DNA of 41,568 nucleotides from Actinomycetes bacterium (GCA_029780675.1 JAKOYE010000196.1:1-41568), one strand, 5' to 3'; numbered from the stretch's first letter, positions 9,530 to 17,874 are shown. Made by a program: numbers and translations. The notes: generated by a model not told the origin, from the sequence alone.

Positions 9530-9949
9530 TTGGACAAGCCCGCCTCGCGCTACGGCAGCCCGTCGCTGTCCGCCTCGACCCGCCGTCGCATCGTGACCGT
9601 TCTGGCTGCGCTGGTGGTGCTGGCCGGCCTCGGCGCGGCCACCGTGGCCTACCAGCGCTACGAGGCCAACGACGTCGAGGGCGAGGCCGCCGCCTTCACG
9701 GTGCTCGACGACCGGACGGTATCCATCACGATCAGCGTGACCAGGAAGAATCCGGAGCAGCCGGTGGTGTGCATAGTCCGGTCCCGTTCCCAGGACGGGG
9801 CCGAGACCGGCCGCCGCGAGATCGTGGTGGGTCCGGCTCGGGCCAAGACCATCCAGGTGACGACGACCGTCGCGTCGTTCCGGACCCCGTACGTCGGTGA
9901 CGTCTACGGGTGCGGAACCGAGATTCCCGGCTACCTCGCCCGCGGCTGA
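9530..9949 (+). CDS. DUF4307 membrane-anchored protein (Rv1081c type)
   Basis: This 139-residue protein has a short cytoplasmic N-terminus, one transmembrane helix at about residues 22-40, and an extracytoplasmic beta-rich domain with [12 protein letters not shown] and [12 protein letters not shown], whose two cysteines could pair. This is the DUF4307 architecture and position of M. tuberculosis Rv1081c. It starts at TTG 9530 with GGAGG five nucleotides upstream; no other start fits the anchor. It is divergent from mca, with 129 nt between them. The function is unknown. Confidence 0.85.
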   Translation: MDKPASRYGSPSLSASTRRRIVTVLAALVVLAGLGAATVAYQRYEANDVEGEAAAFTVLDDRTVSITISVTRKNPEQPVVCIVRSRSQDGAETGRREIVVGPARAKTIQVTTTVASFRTPYVGDVYGCGTEIPGYLARG

Positions 9950-10011
9950 CCCACAGGTGACCCAGCAAACGGGGGCACCCAAAAGACAAGCAGCGACGAG
10001 AAGCGCGGTGC

Positions 10012-10017
10012 TACACT
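10012..10017 (+). promoter_or_regulatory. Possible -10 element of the greA promoter
   Basis: TACACT lies just upstream of a strong hairpin (10024-10052). A start site six or seven nucleotides downstream would put that hairpin at the extreme 5' end of the greA mRNA. No matching -35 at normal spacing was found, so this is tentative. Confidence 0.3.
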
Positions 10018-10023
10018 TTCCGG

Positions 10024-10052
10024 ATACACGGTTCCTGCTGGGAGCCGTGTAT
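10024..10052 (+). promoter_or_regulatory. Hairpin 1 in the greA leader
   Basis: ATACACGG and TTCC pair with GGGA and CCGTGTAT around a TGCT loop, with one bulged G, giving a stem of about 12 bp. No U-tract follows, so it is not a textbook terminator. It lies about 130 nt before the greA start and may stabilise the 5' end or act in attenuation. Confidence 0.5.
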
Positions 10053-10096
10053 TGCGTCATTAGTGCCTGAATACCGGCTGGTGACTGACGGTACAC

Positions 10097-10114
10097 GCGG
10101 AGGCAGCCCTCCGC
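10097..10114 (+). promoter_or_regulatory. Hairpin 2 in the greA leader
   Basis: GCGGAGG pairs perfectly with CCTCCGC around the loop CAGC (7 bp, nearly all G-C). The left arm includes GGAGG, a Shine-Dalgarno-like sequence that would be hidden in the stem. A weaker pair, TACCG (10072-10076) with CGGTA (10089-10093), lies between the two hairpins. Confidence 0.45.
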
Positions 10115-10181
10115 ATTCCCAGCAGCGAACATCAGTTGATCCGCGCGGGTCGCGGGAAAAACCATTGAGGAGCGCGACGAG

Positions 10182-10676
10182 ATGCCCGATACCCAGGTGG
10201 TCTGGCTGACGCAGGAGTCCTACGACAAGCTCAAGACCGAACTCGATCAACTGATTGCGAACCGCCCCGTCATCGCCGCCGAGATCAACGACCGGCGCGA
10301 GGAGGGCGACCTGCGGGAGAACGGCGGGTACCACGCCGCACGTGAGCAGCAGGGCCAGGAGGAGGCCCGGATCCGCCAGCTCCAGGAACTTCTCAACACC
10401 GCCAAAGTGGGCGAAGCACCCAAACAGTCCGGTGTCGCCCTCCCCGGCTCGGTGGTCGAGGTCTACTACGACGGCGACGAGTCCGACACAGAGAAGTTCC
10501 TGATCGCCACCCGTCATGAGGTGTTCGGCGACCACAAACTGGAGGTGTATTCGCCGAACTCCCCGCTGGGCGCCGCGCTGCTGAACGCCACGGTGGGCGA
10601 GACCCGCACGTACTCACTGCCGAACGGCAAGACCGCCACGGTGACGCTGACCAGCGCTGAGCCTTACCACTCCTGA
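10182..10676 (+). CDS. greA: Transcription elongation factor GreA
   Basis: This 164-residue protein is identical in length to M. tuberculosis GreA (Rv1080c) and very similar to it. The N-terminal coiled coil carries the acidic tip region [19 protein letters not shown]; Asp and Glu there enter the RNA polymerase secondary channel to stimulate cleavage of backtracked transcripts. The C-terminal FKBP-like domain contains [12 protein letters not shown]. The start is ATG 10182 with GAGGAG upstream. The roughly 150-nt leader between the likely promoter and the gene can form two strong hairpins. GreA acts genome-wide with RNA polymerase, so the neighbouring genes do not define its role. Confidence 0.98.
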   Translation: MPDTQVVWLTQESYDKLKTELDQLIANRPVIAAEINDRREEGDLRENGGYHAAREQQGQEEARIRQLQELLNTAKVGEAPKQSGVALPGSVVEVYYDGDESDTEKFLIATRHEVFGDHKLEVYSPNSPLGAALLNATVGETRTYSLPNGKTATVTLTSAEPYHS

Positions 10677-10702
10677 CCTCGCCAGACACCCTCGGGACGA
10701 CG

Positions 10703-11365
10703 ATGGCGCGCATCGCTGAGGATCTGCTGCTGACGCTGCTGGACAACGAGTCGGCGCAGCCGCAGTTACAGCGGACCGCGCTCGGGCGGGTGCTGGCCGC
10801 CGCGCTGATCCTCGACCTCGCCCTCGGCTGCCGGGTGCGGCCCAGTATTCCGGGCGAGCCCGCGCCGTCCGGAACTTTGGTCGCGTTGGCCGGACCGGTG
10901 CCGATTGACCCTGCTGTGCGCCCCGCACTGGCCATTCTGGAGCGGGGGCCGCTGACCCCCGCCGCGGCGATCGCGACGTTGCGCAAACGCGCCGAGGACG
11001 ACGTCCTCGATCAGTTGCTGCGGACCGGGCAGATCCACCAGATCCAGTTGTCGAAACAACGTCGGTTGCGGCGCAACGTCTACGCCTGGCCGATGCACGA
11101 CCGGACCCGGATCGACGGCATCCGGGCGGCGATTCTGGCGGCGCTGTTCGGCGGACATCGCCCGGATCCGGTCACGGCGGCGGTGGTCACCCTGCTGACG
11201 ACCACCGGAGCGCTGGCCACCGCACTGCATCTCGACGCCGATCGGGCCGAGCAGGCGGCGCAACGGGCCGGCGGCGTCACCTTCGGCGCCGGCGCGGATC
11301 CGTCCACAACCGCCGAGGTCAACCTCGCGGTCACCGCAGCGGCAGTGCTCCCGGCACTCGGATGA
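10703..11365 (+). CDS. GPP34 (GOLPH3/Vps74) family protein
   Basis: This 220-residue protein matches the GPP34 family. It shows the N-terminal IAEDLLLTLLDNES element, a helical repeat with LALGCRV, the hydrophobic insert around LLRTGQIHQI, and a C-terminal segment ending AAAVLPALG. Eukaryotic members bind PI4P on Golgi membranes; the role of the abundant actinobacterial members is unknown. It begins at ATG 10703, 26 nt after greA, with no strong ribosome-binding site, so it may be read from the greA transcript. It converges on metB with 22 nt between the stops. Confidence 0.85.
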   Translation: MARIAEDLLLTLLDNESAQPQLQRTALGRVLAAALILDLALGCRVRPSIPGEPAPSGTLVALAGPVPIDPAVRPALAILERGPLTPAAAIATLRKRAEDDVLDQLLRTGQIHQIQLSKQRRLRRNVYAWPMHDRTRIDGIRAAILAALFGGHRPDPVTAAVVTLLTTTGALATALHLDADRAEQAAQRAGGVTFGAGADPSTTAEVNLAVTAAAVLPALG

Positions 11366-11387
11366 CGCGGGCGAGCCTGCTGTCCCG

Positions 11388-12545
11388 TCAGGCCCTCAGC
11401 GCCTGCTCGACGTCGGCTAGCAGGTCGGCCGGATCCTCGATTCCCACGGACAGGCGCACCAGGTCGTCGGGCACCTCCAACTGTGACCCCGCCGTCGACG
11501 CATGCGTCATCGCACCGGGATGCTCGATCAGCGATTCCACCCCGCCCAGGGATTCGGCGAGGATGAAAATCTCGGTGCGCGAACAGAATTCACGTGCCGC
11601 CTCGGCCCCGCCCCGCATCCGGACCGACACCATGCCACCGAATCCGCTCATCTGCCGGGCTGCCACCGCGTGGCCGGGGTGCTCGGGCAACCCCGGGTAG
11701 AGCACCTGGCTGACGGCCGGGTGGCCGGCGAGGAAGGCGGCGATCTGCGCAGCGTTGTCGCTATGCCGCCGCATCCGCAACTCGAGCGTCTTGAGCCCCC
11801 GCATGGTCAGGTACGCGTCGAACGGCCCGGGCACCGCGCCGGCCCCGTTCTGCAGAAAACCGAAGGCGGCGTCGAGTTCCTCGTCGTCGGTGACCAGCGC
11901 ACCGCCCACCACGTCGGAATGTCCACCGATGTACTTCGTCGTGGAGTGCAGCACGATGTCCGCGCCCAGGTGCAGCGGCTGCTGCAGCGCGGGAGAGGCG
12001 AAGGTGTTGTCCACCAGCACCTTGGCTGCCGCGGCATGCCCGATCTCGGCGATCGCAGCGATATCGGCGATCGACAACAGCGGGTTGGTGGGTGTCTCAA
12101 CCCAGATCATCCGGGTCTGGGCGGTGATCGCCGCCCGGACCGCGTCCAGGTCGGACAGGTGCACCGGGGTGTGCCGCACACCCCACTGCCGGAACACCTT
12201 GTCGATGAGCCGGAAGGTTCCGCCATAGGCGTCGTCGGGGATGACGATGTGGTCGCCGGGCCGCAGCACCGCCCGCAACGCACAGTCGCTGGCCGCCATA
12301 CCCGAACTGAAGGCGCGCCCGAACCGCCCGTTCTCGACAGAGGCCAGCACCGCTTCCAGTGCGGTACGGGTGGGGTTACCGGTGCGCGCGTACTCGTAGC
12401 CTCCACGCAGACCGCCCACGCCGTCCTGGGCGAAGGTGCTGCTGGCGTAGATCGGGGCGTTGACGGCCCCGGTCGCGGGATCGGGACGATAGCCGGCGTG
12501 GATGGCGCGGGTGGCGAACCCAAGCCCGCGGTGCGTTTCGCTCAT
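11388..12545 (-). CDS. metB: Cystathionine gamma-synthase
   Basis: This 385-residue PLP enzyme belongs to the Cys/Met metabolism family. It condenses an O-acylated homoserine with cysteine to give cystathionine in the transsulfuration route to methionine. The Schiff-base lysine is Lys204 in HSTTKYIGGHSD, and the YEYARTGNPTR and VDNTFASPALQQP blocks are intact. It corresponds to M. tuberculosis MetB (Rv1079). The start is ATG 12545; a long upstream extension of the frame has no family match. Grouped with cbs, it completes a transsulfuration pair; the proline-rich genes lie between them. A gamma-lyase activity cannot be ruled out from sequence. Confidence 0.95.
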   Translation of the reverse strand: MSETHRGLGFATRAIHAGYRPDPATGAVNAPIYASSTFAQDGVGGLRGGYEYARTGNPTRTALEAVLASVENGRFGRAFSSGMAASDCALRAVLRPGDHIVIPDDAYGGTFRLIDKVFRQWGVRHTPVHLSDLDAVRAAITAQTRMIWVETPTNPLLSIADIAAIAEIGHAAAAKVLVDNTFASPALQQPLHLGADIVLHSTTKYIGGHSDVVGGALVTDDEELDAAFGFLQNGAGAVPGPFDAYLTMRGLKTLELRMRRHSDNAAQIAAFLAGHPAVSQVLYPGLPEHPGHAVAARQMSGFGGMVSVRMRGGAEAAREFCSRTEIFILAESLGGVESLIEHPGAMTHASTAGSQLEVPDDLVRLSVGIEDPADLLADVEQALRA

Positions 12546-12580
12546 CGCACCGAGCCTAAAGGTCCGCCCGCCGGCCGCCG

Positions 12581-13624
12581 CTAGATGGTGGCCGGAGCGA
12601 CGCTCCCGCCGGAGAGCTTCCGGTAGGCGTAGACCTGCAGCAGATACGCCACCGGGGCAGCCACCAGCAGACCGACTCCGCACAGCAGTGCACCGACGAT
12701 GGTGATCGCCGTGGAGGTCAACCAGAACAGCAGTACCTGGCCGAAGTTCCGCTTGACGGCGTCGAAGCTGGAACGGATGCCGTCGATCGGAGACAAGTTG
12801 CGGTCGACGATCCCGACGTTGGTGAACCAGGCGAAGATCGTCACGATCACCCCCGGAACGATGCACAGCAGCAACCCGACCGTGGTGAGGATGCCGATGA
12901 GCAGCGACGCGATGATCACCGCGACGATGTTGCGCGGCCGGAAGAATGAGCCGATCGACACCGGTCGGCCGTCGGCGATGTCGAGCAGTCCGGCGAAGTA
13001 CGCGGCCCCGATCGCGCCGGCGATCACCAGTTGAACGACCGTCGCCAGGATCAGCACAGCGATGCCGCCGGCCGTCACCGAGTACGTCGTGGTGTCGATC
13101 ATGCCGTCGGCGCTGTCGTAGGTGGTGAAACTCTCCGGTGAGACCGCCTGCATCAACGGGGTGATCACACTGCTCGCCAGGAACAGGACCAACCCGAAGA
13201 CCAGGGTGGCGACCACCAGTGGCACCGGATTCTTGCTGAACTTGTTCCACGCCCAGCTCAGGCCTTCACCCACGCTGAGAGCCGGACGCCCGGCCCCGGG
13301 TGGTGGCGGCAGAAAGCTGCCGTTGGACGGCGGGGGTGGCGGATACCCCTGGCCCGGCGGCGGATAGCCCCAGCCCGGAGGGGGCGGCGGGTAGTTCCCC
13401 GGCGGCGGGGGCGGATAGCTGCCGGGCGGCGGGGGTGGGTAGCTGCCGGGCGGCGGCGGGAAGTTACCTCCCGGCAGCGGATAGTTCCCTGGGGGCGGGG
13501 GCGGATAGCTGCCCGGCGGCGGGGGCGGATAGCTGCCCGGAGGCGGCGGGAAGTTACCTCCCGGCGGCGGGTAGTTCCCCGGAGGCGGCGGGTTGTCGCC
13601 GGGCGGATTGGGCGGCTGAGTCAT
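12581..13624 (-). CDS. Proline-rich N-terminus, multi-helix membrane protein
   Basis: In this 347-residue protein, residues 1-110 are a low-complexity Pro/Gly/Tyr/Asn domain built from PPPPPGSY, PPPPPGNY and PPGGNF units. Residues 120-345 hold about six transmembrane helices and resemble glycerophosphoryl-diester-phosphodiesterase-type or DUF975-like membrane domains. The start is ATG 13624, 18 nt after the stop of the adjacent pra gene, so the two proline-rich genes form an operon that may continue into metB, 35 nt on. Residues 16-75 consist of two near-identical 30-residue units. I do not recall an equivalent between pra and metB in M. tuberculosis. The function is unknown; envelope organisation is a guess from the proline-rich arm. 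Confidence 0.82.
   Translation of the reverse strand: MTQPPNPPGDNPPPPGNYPPPGGNFPPPPGSYPPPPPGSYPPPPPGNYPLPGGNFPPPPGSYPPPPPGSYPPPPPGNYPPPPPGWGYPPPGQGYPPPPPSNGSFLPPPPGAGRPALSVGEGLSWAWNKFSKNPVPLVVATLVFGLVLFLASSVITPLMQAVSPESFTTYDSADGMIDTTTYSVTAGGIAVLILATVVQLVIAGAIGAAYFAGLLDIADGRPVSIGSFFRPRNIVAVIIASLLIGILTTVGLLLCIVPGVIVTIFAWFTNVGIVDRNLSPIDGIRSSFDAVKRNFGQVLLFWLTSTAITIVGALLCGVGLLVAAPVAYLLQVYAYRKLSGGSVAPATI
13400..13579 (-). repeat. 90-bp tandem duplication in the proline-rich coding region
   Basis: Two adjacent 90-bp units (13490-13579 and 13400-13489) differ at about nine positions by hand alignment. Each encodes a 30-residue block that begins GNYP and contains GGNFPPPPGSY. Shorter 24-bp PPPPPGSY units repeat inside each block, so the tract should vary in length between strains. 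Confidence 0.8.
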
Positions 13625-13642
13625 GAGGCTCCTCGATCAGGT

Positions 13643-14263
13643 CTAGAGCGGAAGGCAGACCGTGGACATGATCTTGTCCGCGAGCGTCTGCCGCTTGGCA
13701 TCCCAGAGCGGGAAAAGGTAGCCGATGTAGCAGATGAGGCCGTCGACGATGTGGGCAAGCTGCCGGACGATCGACAGCCCGAAGCCGATGGGCTGGCCCG
13801 TCTTCTCACTGACCACCTTGAACTTCATCACCGACTTTCCGATGCTCGAGCCGGTGGTGCCCTGCCGGTATCCGTAGTTCCACACCACGAACGCCAGCGC
13901 CAGCAGGCTGCACAGCAACGACACCGTCAGACCCAAGCCGCTGGGCTCAGAGGTGCACACCGCGCTGAATGCGCTGTCGGTGCTGTCGCTGATGCACTCG
14001 TTCTTCCCCGTCGCGACCATCACGATCTGGCCGATGCCGACCACCAGGGCGACGGGCAGCAAGTCGATGAAATACGCGACCACCCGGGTGATCCACGAGG
14101 TGTAGGCGTCCTTGGGCAGCGCTCCGCCCGGGACCGGCGGGTAGTAACCACCCGGCGGCGGATACCCACCCGGGGGCGGGTAGTAGCCACCCGGCGGCGG
14201 ATACCCGCCCGGAGGCGGGTAGTTGCCAGGCGGCGGGTAGTTGCCTGGCGGTTGTTCGGTCAT
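13643..14263 (-). CDS. pra: Proline-rich antigen homologue, RDD-family membrane protein
   Basis: This 206-residue protein has an N-terminal arm of about 45 residues with repeated YPPPGG units, then an RDD domain with three or four membrane helices (WITRVVAYFIDLLP, VSLLCSLLALAFVVWNYGYR, the C-terminal HIVDGLICYIGYLFPLWD). It ends DKIMSTVCLPL, like M. tuberculosis Pra (Rv1078, 36-kDa antigen), with SSIGKSVMKFKVVSEKTGQP strongly conserved. Its proline arm is shorter than the roughly 90 residues I recall for M. tuberculosis. The start is ATG 14263 with GGAGGG four nucleotides upstream. RDD proteins are implicated in ion or small-molecule transport, but Pra has no defined activity. Confidence 0.93.
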   Translation of the reverse strand: MTEQPPGNYPPPGNYPPPGGYPPPGGYYPPPGGYPPPGGYYPPVPGGALPKDAYTSWITRVVAYFIDLLPVALVVGIGQIVMVATGKNECISDSTDSAFSAVCTSEPSGLGLTVSLLCSLLALAFVVWNYGYRQGTTGSSIGKSVMKFKVVSEKTGQPIGFGLSIVRQLAHIVDGLICYIGYLFPLWDAKRQTLADKIMSTVCLPL

Positions 14264-14373
14264 GACGCCCTCCGGGTGAGCAGGTGCGGAATCTGGCCAC
14301 AGCTAAGCCGTACCTTAGCGTGGCAGCGCTCGACCGCGCGGGATTCTGAACTCCGACACCTGGCCTCCGACAC

Positions 14374-15768
14374 CTAGCGCCGACGCGGCCCTTCGGACAG
14401 AAACCCCAGTAAGTCGTGGCGGGTGATCACGCCCACCGGCTTGCCGCCCTCGACCACCATCACGGCGTCGGCGTCCGCCAGCGCTGTGGCCGCAACGCTG
14501 ACGGACTCCCCCGCCCCGAGCAACGGCAGCGGCGGGCTCATGTGCTCCGACACCGCGTCGGCAAGCTTTGCGCGGCCCTCGAACACGGCCGACAGCAGTT
14601 CGCGTTCGGATACGCTGCCCGCCACCTCGCCGGCCATCACCGGCGGTTCGGCCCCGACCACCGGCATCTGCGAGACGCCGTACTCGCGAAGAATGCCGAT
14701 CGCGTCGCGGACGGTCTCCGACGGGTGGGTGTGGACCAGGTCGGGCAGTTCACCGGATTTGCCCCGCAGCACATCGCCGACAGTCGGTTCGGGCCGGGAG
14801 TCGTCCAGTGGGGTTCGCAGGAAGCCGTAGGACGACATCCAGGCGTCGTTGAAGATCTTCGACATGTAGCCGCGACCGCCGTCGGGCAGCAACACCACCG
14901 TCAGCGACCCGGGGCCGGCCCGTTCGGCCACTCGCAACGCGGCGACCACCGCCATTCCGCACGAACCGCCGACCAGCAGACCCTCCTCCCGGGCCAGCCG
15001 CCGGGTCATGTCGAAGGAGTCCGCGTCCGAGACGGCAATGATCTCGTCGGCCACGGTCGGGTCGTAGGCCTGCGGCCAGAAGTCCTCCCCGACACCCTCG
15101 ACCAGGTAGGGCCGCCCGGTGCCGCCGGAGTACACCGACCCCTCCGGGTCAGCCCCGATCACCGTCACCCGGCCGCCGGAGACCTCCTTGAGGTAGCGCC
15201 CGGCGCCGGTGATGGTGCCGCCGGTGCCGACCCCGGCCACGAAGTGGGTGACGGTGCCGTCGGTGTCCGCCCAGATCTCCGGCCCGGTGGTTTCGTAGTG
15301 GCTGGCCGGGCCGTTGGGGTTCGAATACTGGTCGGGCTTCCAGGCACCCTCGATCTCGTCCACCAGTCGGTTGGAGACCGAGTAGTAGCTGTCCGGGTGG
15401 TCCGGCGGTACCGCCGTCGGGCAGACGACGACCTCGGCGCCATAGGCGCGCAGCACATTCTGCTTGTCCTCACTGACCTTGTCCGGGCAGACGAACACGC
15501 ATCGGTATCCGCGGCGCTGCGCGACCAGGGCCAGGCCCACCCCGGTGTTACCGGACGTCGGTTCCACGATCGTGCCGCCCGGCCGGAGCGCTCCGCTGGC
15601 CTCCGCGGCGTCGATCATCTTCACCGCGATGCGGTCCTTGGAACTGCCGCCGGGATTGAGGTACTCGATCTTGGCGGCGACCCGCCCGGAACCTTCGGGC
15701 ACCACCGAGGTCAACTCGACCAGCGGCGTATCACCGATGAGGTCACTGATGTGCTGGGCGATTCGCAT
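14374..15768 (-). CDS. cbs: Cystathionine beta-synthase
   Basis: This 464-residue protein has the same length as M. tuberculosis Cbs (Rv1077). The N-terminal PLP domain (about residues 1-310) carries the lysine in NPGGSSKDRIA (Lys44), the phosphate-binding GTGGTITGAG and the substrate loop EPTSGNTGVG. A C-terminal pair of CBS domains (about 340-460) suggests allosteric control by an adenosyl ligand. It condenses homocysteine with serine to cystathionine, opposite in direction to MetB-based methionine synthesis. The start is ATG 15768 by family alignment; upstream frame extension to 16077 is rejected. It starts 37 nt after lipU and probably shares its transcript. Confidence 0.96.
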   Translation of the reverse strand: MRIAQHISDLIGDTPLVELTSVVPEGSGRVAAKIEYLNPGGSSKDRIAVKMIDAAEASGALRPGGTIVEPTSGNTGVGLALVAQRRGYRCVFVCPDKVSEDKQNVLRAYGAEVVVCPTAVPPDHPDSYYSVSNRLVDEIEGAWKPDQYSNPNGPASHYETTGPEIWADTDGTVTHFVAGVGTGGTITGAGRYLKEVSGGRVTVIGADPEGSVYSGGTGRPYLVEGVGEDFWPQAYDPTVADEIIAVSDADSFDMTRRLAREEGLLVGGSCGMAVVAALRVAERAGPGSLTVVLLPDGGRGYMSKIFNDAWMSSYGFLRTPLDDSRPEPTVGDVLRGKSGELPDLVHTHPSETVRDAIGILREYGVSQMPVVGAEPPVMAGEVAGSVSERELLSAVFEGRAKLADAVSEHMSPPLPLLGAGESVSVAATALADADAVMVVEGGKPVGVITRHDLLGFLSEGPRRR

Positions 15769-15805
15769 GGGTCCATCGTTGCAGAGGCCCGCCGGCGGAT
15801 GCCTC

Positions 15806-16855
15806 TCAGCCGGTGGCCTCCCGGATGTAATGCCCGATCTGACGCAGCGATCGGGTCGCCTCCGGCACCAGCGGCGCCGCCATCTGGAAATCGTGGATCT
15901 GGCCCGGCCACACCCGCAACTCGATCGGGACGCCCGCCGCGGCCAACCGCCGCGCCGCCAGTCGGGCGTCGTGCAGCAGCACCTCCGATCCCGAGACGTG
16001 GATGAGCGTGCGCGGCAGGCCGGGCTCGATATGGTCCAGCGGCTCGTAGACACCCTCGGGCTCGCCGTCCACCACATTGTCGGCCGCGGCCCGGGCCACC
16101 AGCGCCACCAGCGCGTCGAATGCCTTGGGCGGGAACATCGCGTCGGTGTAGATGTTCGGATGGGACAGCTTCGGATCCTGCTCCAGTTGCAGCAGCGGGG
16201 AGATCGCCACCAGCGCCGCCGGGGTCTCCCCCTCCGCCTGAAGTCGCTGCGCCAGGGACAGCGCCAGGTATCCGCCCGCGGAGTCGCCGGCCAGGACGAT
16301 CTGTTCGGGTTCGTAACCCCGCAGACGCAGCCACCGGTAGCCGTCGTAGCAGTCGTCGAGTGCCATGCCGACCGAGTGTTTGGGGATCAATCGGTAGTCG
16401 ACGACCAGCACGGGCGAATCGGCGAACTTCGACAGGGCCACCGAGATGCGGCTGTGCGAGTTCACTCCGCAGGTCATGAAGCCACCACCGTGGAGGTACA
16501 GCACAACCCGGCGACGGCCGTCGGCCGGCAGCACACCGGGCGCCCGGACCAGTTGCGCGGATGCGTTGGGCAGCCCGACCGTGGCGCGGACCGTTCCCGG
16601 TGACGGCAGCAGCGCCCGGGCGACGAAGTCCACCATGCCGAACGGCCAGGGCCAGTGCGGGACATGGCTGAGCACCGCGAGCGCCGGCCACATCGTGGCG
16701 CGGGTGCCGATCGACACCAACCGGGCCGCCAGGCTCGGCCCGTCCTCGATGACCTCGACCGGCGCGCAGTCGCTGACGGGGTATCGACGGGGCCGGGGCG
16801 GCGGCACATGGCCGCGCCGGGGATCCGATGGGGCGAGCTTGCTCGGTGCGGTCAT
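15806..16855 (-). CDS. lipU: Alpha/beta-hydrolase esterase/lipase, HSL family
   Basis: This 349-residue protein belongs to the hormone-sensitive lipase group. The oxyanion motif HGGGF is at residues 122-126 and the nucleophile motif GDSAGG at 190-195 (Ser192). The acid and histidine lie in the C-terminal SGSEVLLHDA and GQIHDFQMA segments. It hydrolyses short- to medium-chain esters in this family; the substrate is not known. The counterpart is LipU (Rv1076), but this frame is about 50 residues longer at the N-terminus, and the true start may be internal. ATG 16855 has TAGGAG eight nucleotides upstream, which supports it. It is divergent from the GDSL hydrolase across 197 nt. Confidence 0.9.
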   Translation of the reverse strand: MTAPSKLAPSDPRRGHVPPPRPRRYPVSDCAPVEVIEDGPSLAARLVSIGTRATMWPALAVLSHVPHWPWPFGMVDFVARALLPSPGTVRATVGLPNASAQLVRAPGVLPADGRRRVVLYLHGGGFMTCGVNSHSRISVALSKFADSPVLVVDYRLIPKHSVGMALDDCYDGYRWLRLRGYEPEQIVLAGDSAGGYLALSLAQRLQAEGETPAALVAISPLLQLEQDPKLSHPNIYTDAMFPPKAFDALVALVARAAADNVVDGEPEGVYEPLDHIEPGLPRTLIHVSGSEVLLHDARLAARRLAAAGVPIELRVWPGQIHDFQMAAPLVPEATRSLRQIGHYIREATG

Positions 16856-17017
16856 GGTCCACGCTCCTACGCCGTTGTGTTCACGTGACCCGCTGCAGTC
16901 GTATCTCCGACTCGGGGGCCCTCAGCTTGGCAGCTGTGATGCACGCCACAAAACGGATTGTCTGATTTGTTGCCGCTTCCGAGACCGCTCCGTAATCGGA
17001 TAGCCGCTTTGACGAGC

Positions 17018-17039
17018 GATTTCGCCCGGGATTTCGCCC
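17018..17039 (+). repeat. 10-bp direct repeat abutting the GDSL hydrolase -10 box
   Basis: GATTTCGCCC occurs at 17018-17027 and 17030-17039, a 12-bp period close to one helix turn. The second copy touches the -10 element at 17040, so it occupies the place of a -35 and could bind a regulator. Confidence 0.5.
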
Positions 17040-17045
17040 TAAACT
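17040..17045 (+). promoter_or_regulatory. -10 element of leaderless promoter for the GDSL hydrolase
   Basis: TAAACT is followed by seven nucleotides and GTG 17053, so transcription should begin on the start codon. This supports the first of two adjacent GTG codons as the start. Confidence 0.55.
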
Positions 17046-17052
17046 CACATCC

Positions 17053-17874
17053 GTGGTGATCCGGATCGGCTCCACTCGGGCGCTGGTCATGGCGGGAGTG
17101 CTCGCCTCGACCGGCAGCGCGGTGGTGGGTGCCCGCAGCCTGCTGACCGGCCAGGCCGACCAGGCCCGCAGCGTCATCCCGAAGGCATTCGACGCCCCGC
17201 CCCGGGCCGACGGGGTCTACTTCCCCGAGGGCGGACCGGCGCAGCGCTGGCAGCGTGGCACCGAGACCGGAGTCCACCTGATGGTGTTCGGCGACTCGAC
17301 GGCCACCGGTTACGGCTGCCGTCAGGCCGACGAGGTGCCCGGGGCATTACTGGCACGCGCGCTAGCCCGACTGTCCGGCGAACCGGTCCGGTTGTCGACC
17401 AAGGCCATCGTGGGGGCCACCTCGAAGGGCCTGGCCGGCCAGGTCGACGCCATGCTGGTCGCCGGACCGCCGCCGGACGCCGCGGTCATCATGATCGGTG
17501 CCAACGACGTCACCAGCCTCAACGGGATCGGCCCCTCGGCCCGGCGGCTGGGGGCGGCCGTCCACCGGTTGCGCTCCACCGGCGCGGCCGTGGTGGTCGG
17601 CACCTGTCCGGACCTCGGTGTCATCACCGCGATCCCTCAGCCGCTGCGGTTCACCGCTCGCTCGATCGGGCTGCGGCTGGCCCGGGCGCAGGCCGGCGAG
17701 GTGCGCGCCGCCGGCGGGGTTCCGGTCCCGCTGGCCGATCTGCTCGGGCCGCACTTCCGGTCCGGTGGCCATCACCTGTTCGCCGATGACCGATATCACC
17801 CGTCGGCCGCCGGGTATGCGCTGGCCGCCGAGCAGCTTTTGCCGGCGTTGCGGCATGCCCTAGGTTTGGTCTAG
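17053..17874 (+). CDS. SGNH/GDSL hydrolase, membrane-anchored or exported (Rv1075c type)
   Basis: This 273-residue protein starts with a hydrophobic helix (about residues 9-26) that acts as a signal or anchor. The SGNH core follows: FGDSTATGYG with nucleophile Ser82, the block III motif GANDV, and the C-terminal DDRYHPS with Asp246 and His249. M. tuberculosis Rv1075c, at the same place, is reported as a GDSL lipase/esterase. It probably deacylates an ester in the envelope; the substrate is unknown. The start is GTG 17053, fixed by the leaderless -10. fadA3 begins 34 nt downstream on the same strand. Confidence 0.9.
   Translation: MVIRIGSTRALVMAGVLASTGSAVVGARSLLTGQADQARSVIPKAFDAPPRADGVYFPEGGPAQRWQRGTETGVHLMVFGDSTATGYGCRQADEVPGALLARALARLSGEPVRLSTKAIVGATSKGLAGQVDAMLVAGPPPDAAVIMIGANDVTSLNGIGPSARRLGAAVHRLRSTGAAVVVGTCPDLGVITAIPQPLRFTARSIGLRLARAQAGEVRAAGGVPVPLADLLGPHFRSGGHHLFADDRYHPSAAGYALAAEQLLPALRHALGLV

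Noticed and set aside
9401..10165. Upstream extension of the mca frame by 255 codons.
   Set aside because: It covers the DUF4307 gene on the other strand and the greA leader, while the Mca N-terminus begins at 9400.
13370..13620. CRISPR-like array suggested by short regular repeats.
   Set aside because: The repeats are in-frame proline-rich codons without unique spacers, and there are no cas genes.
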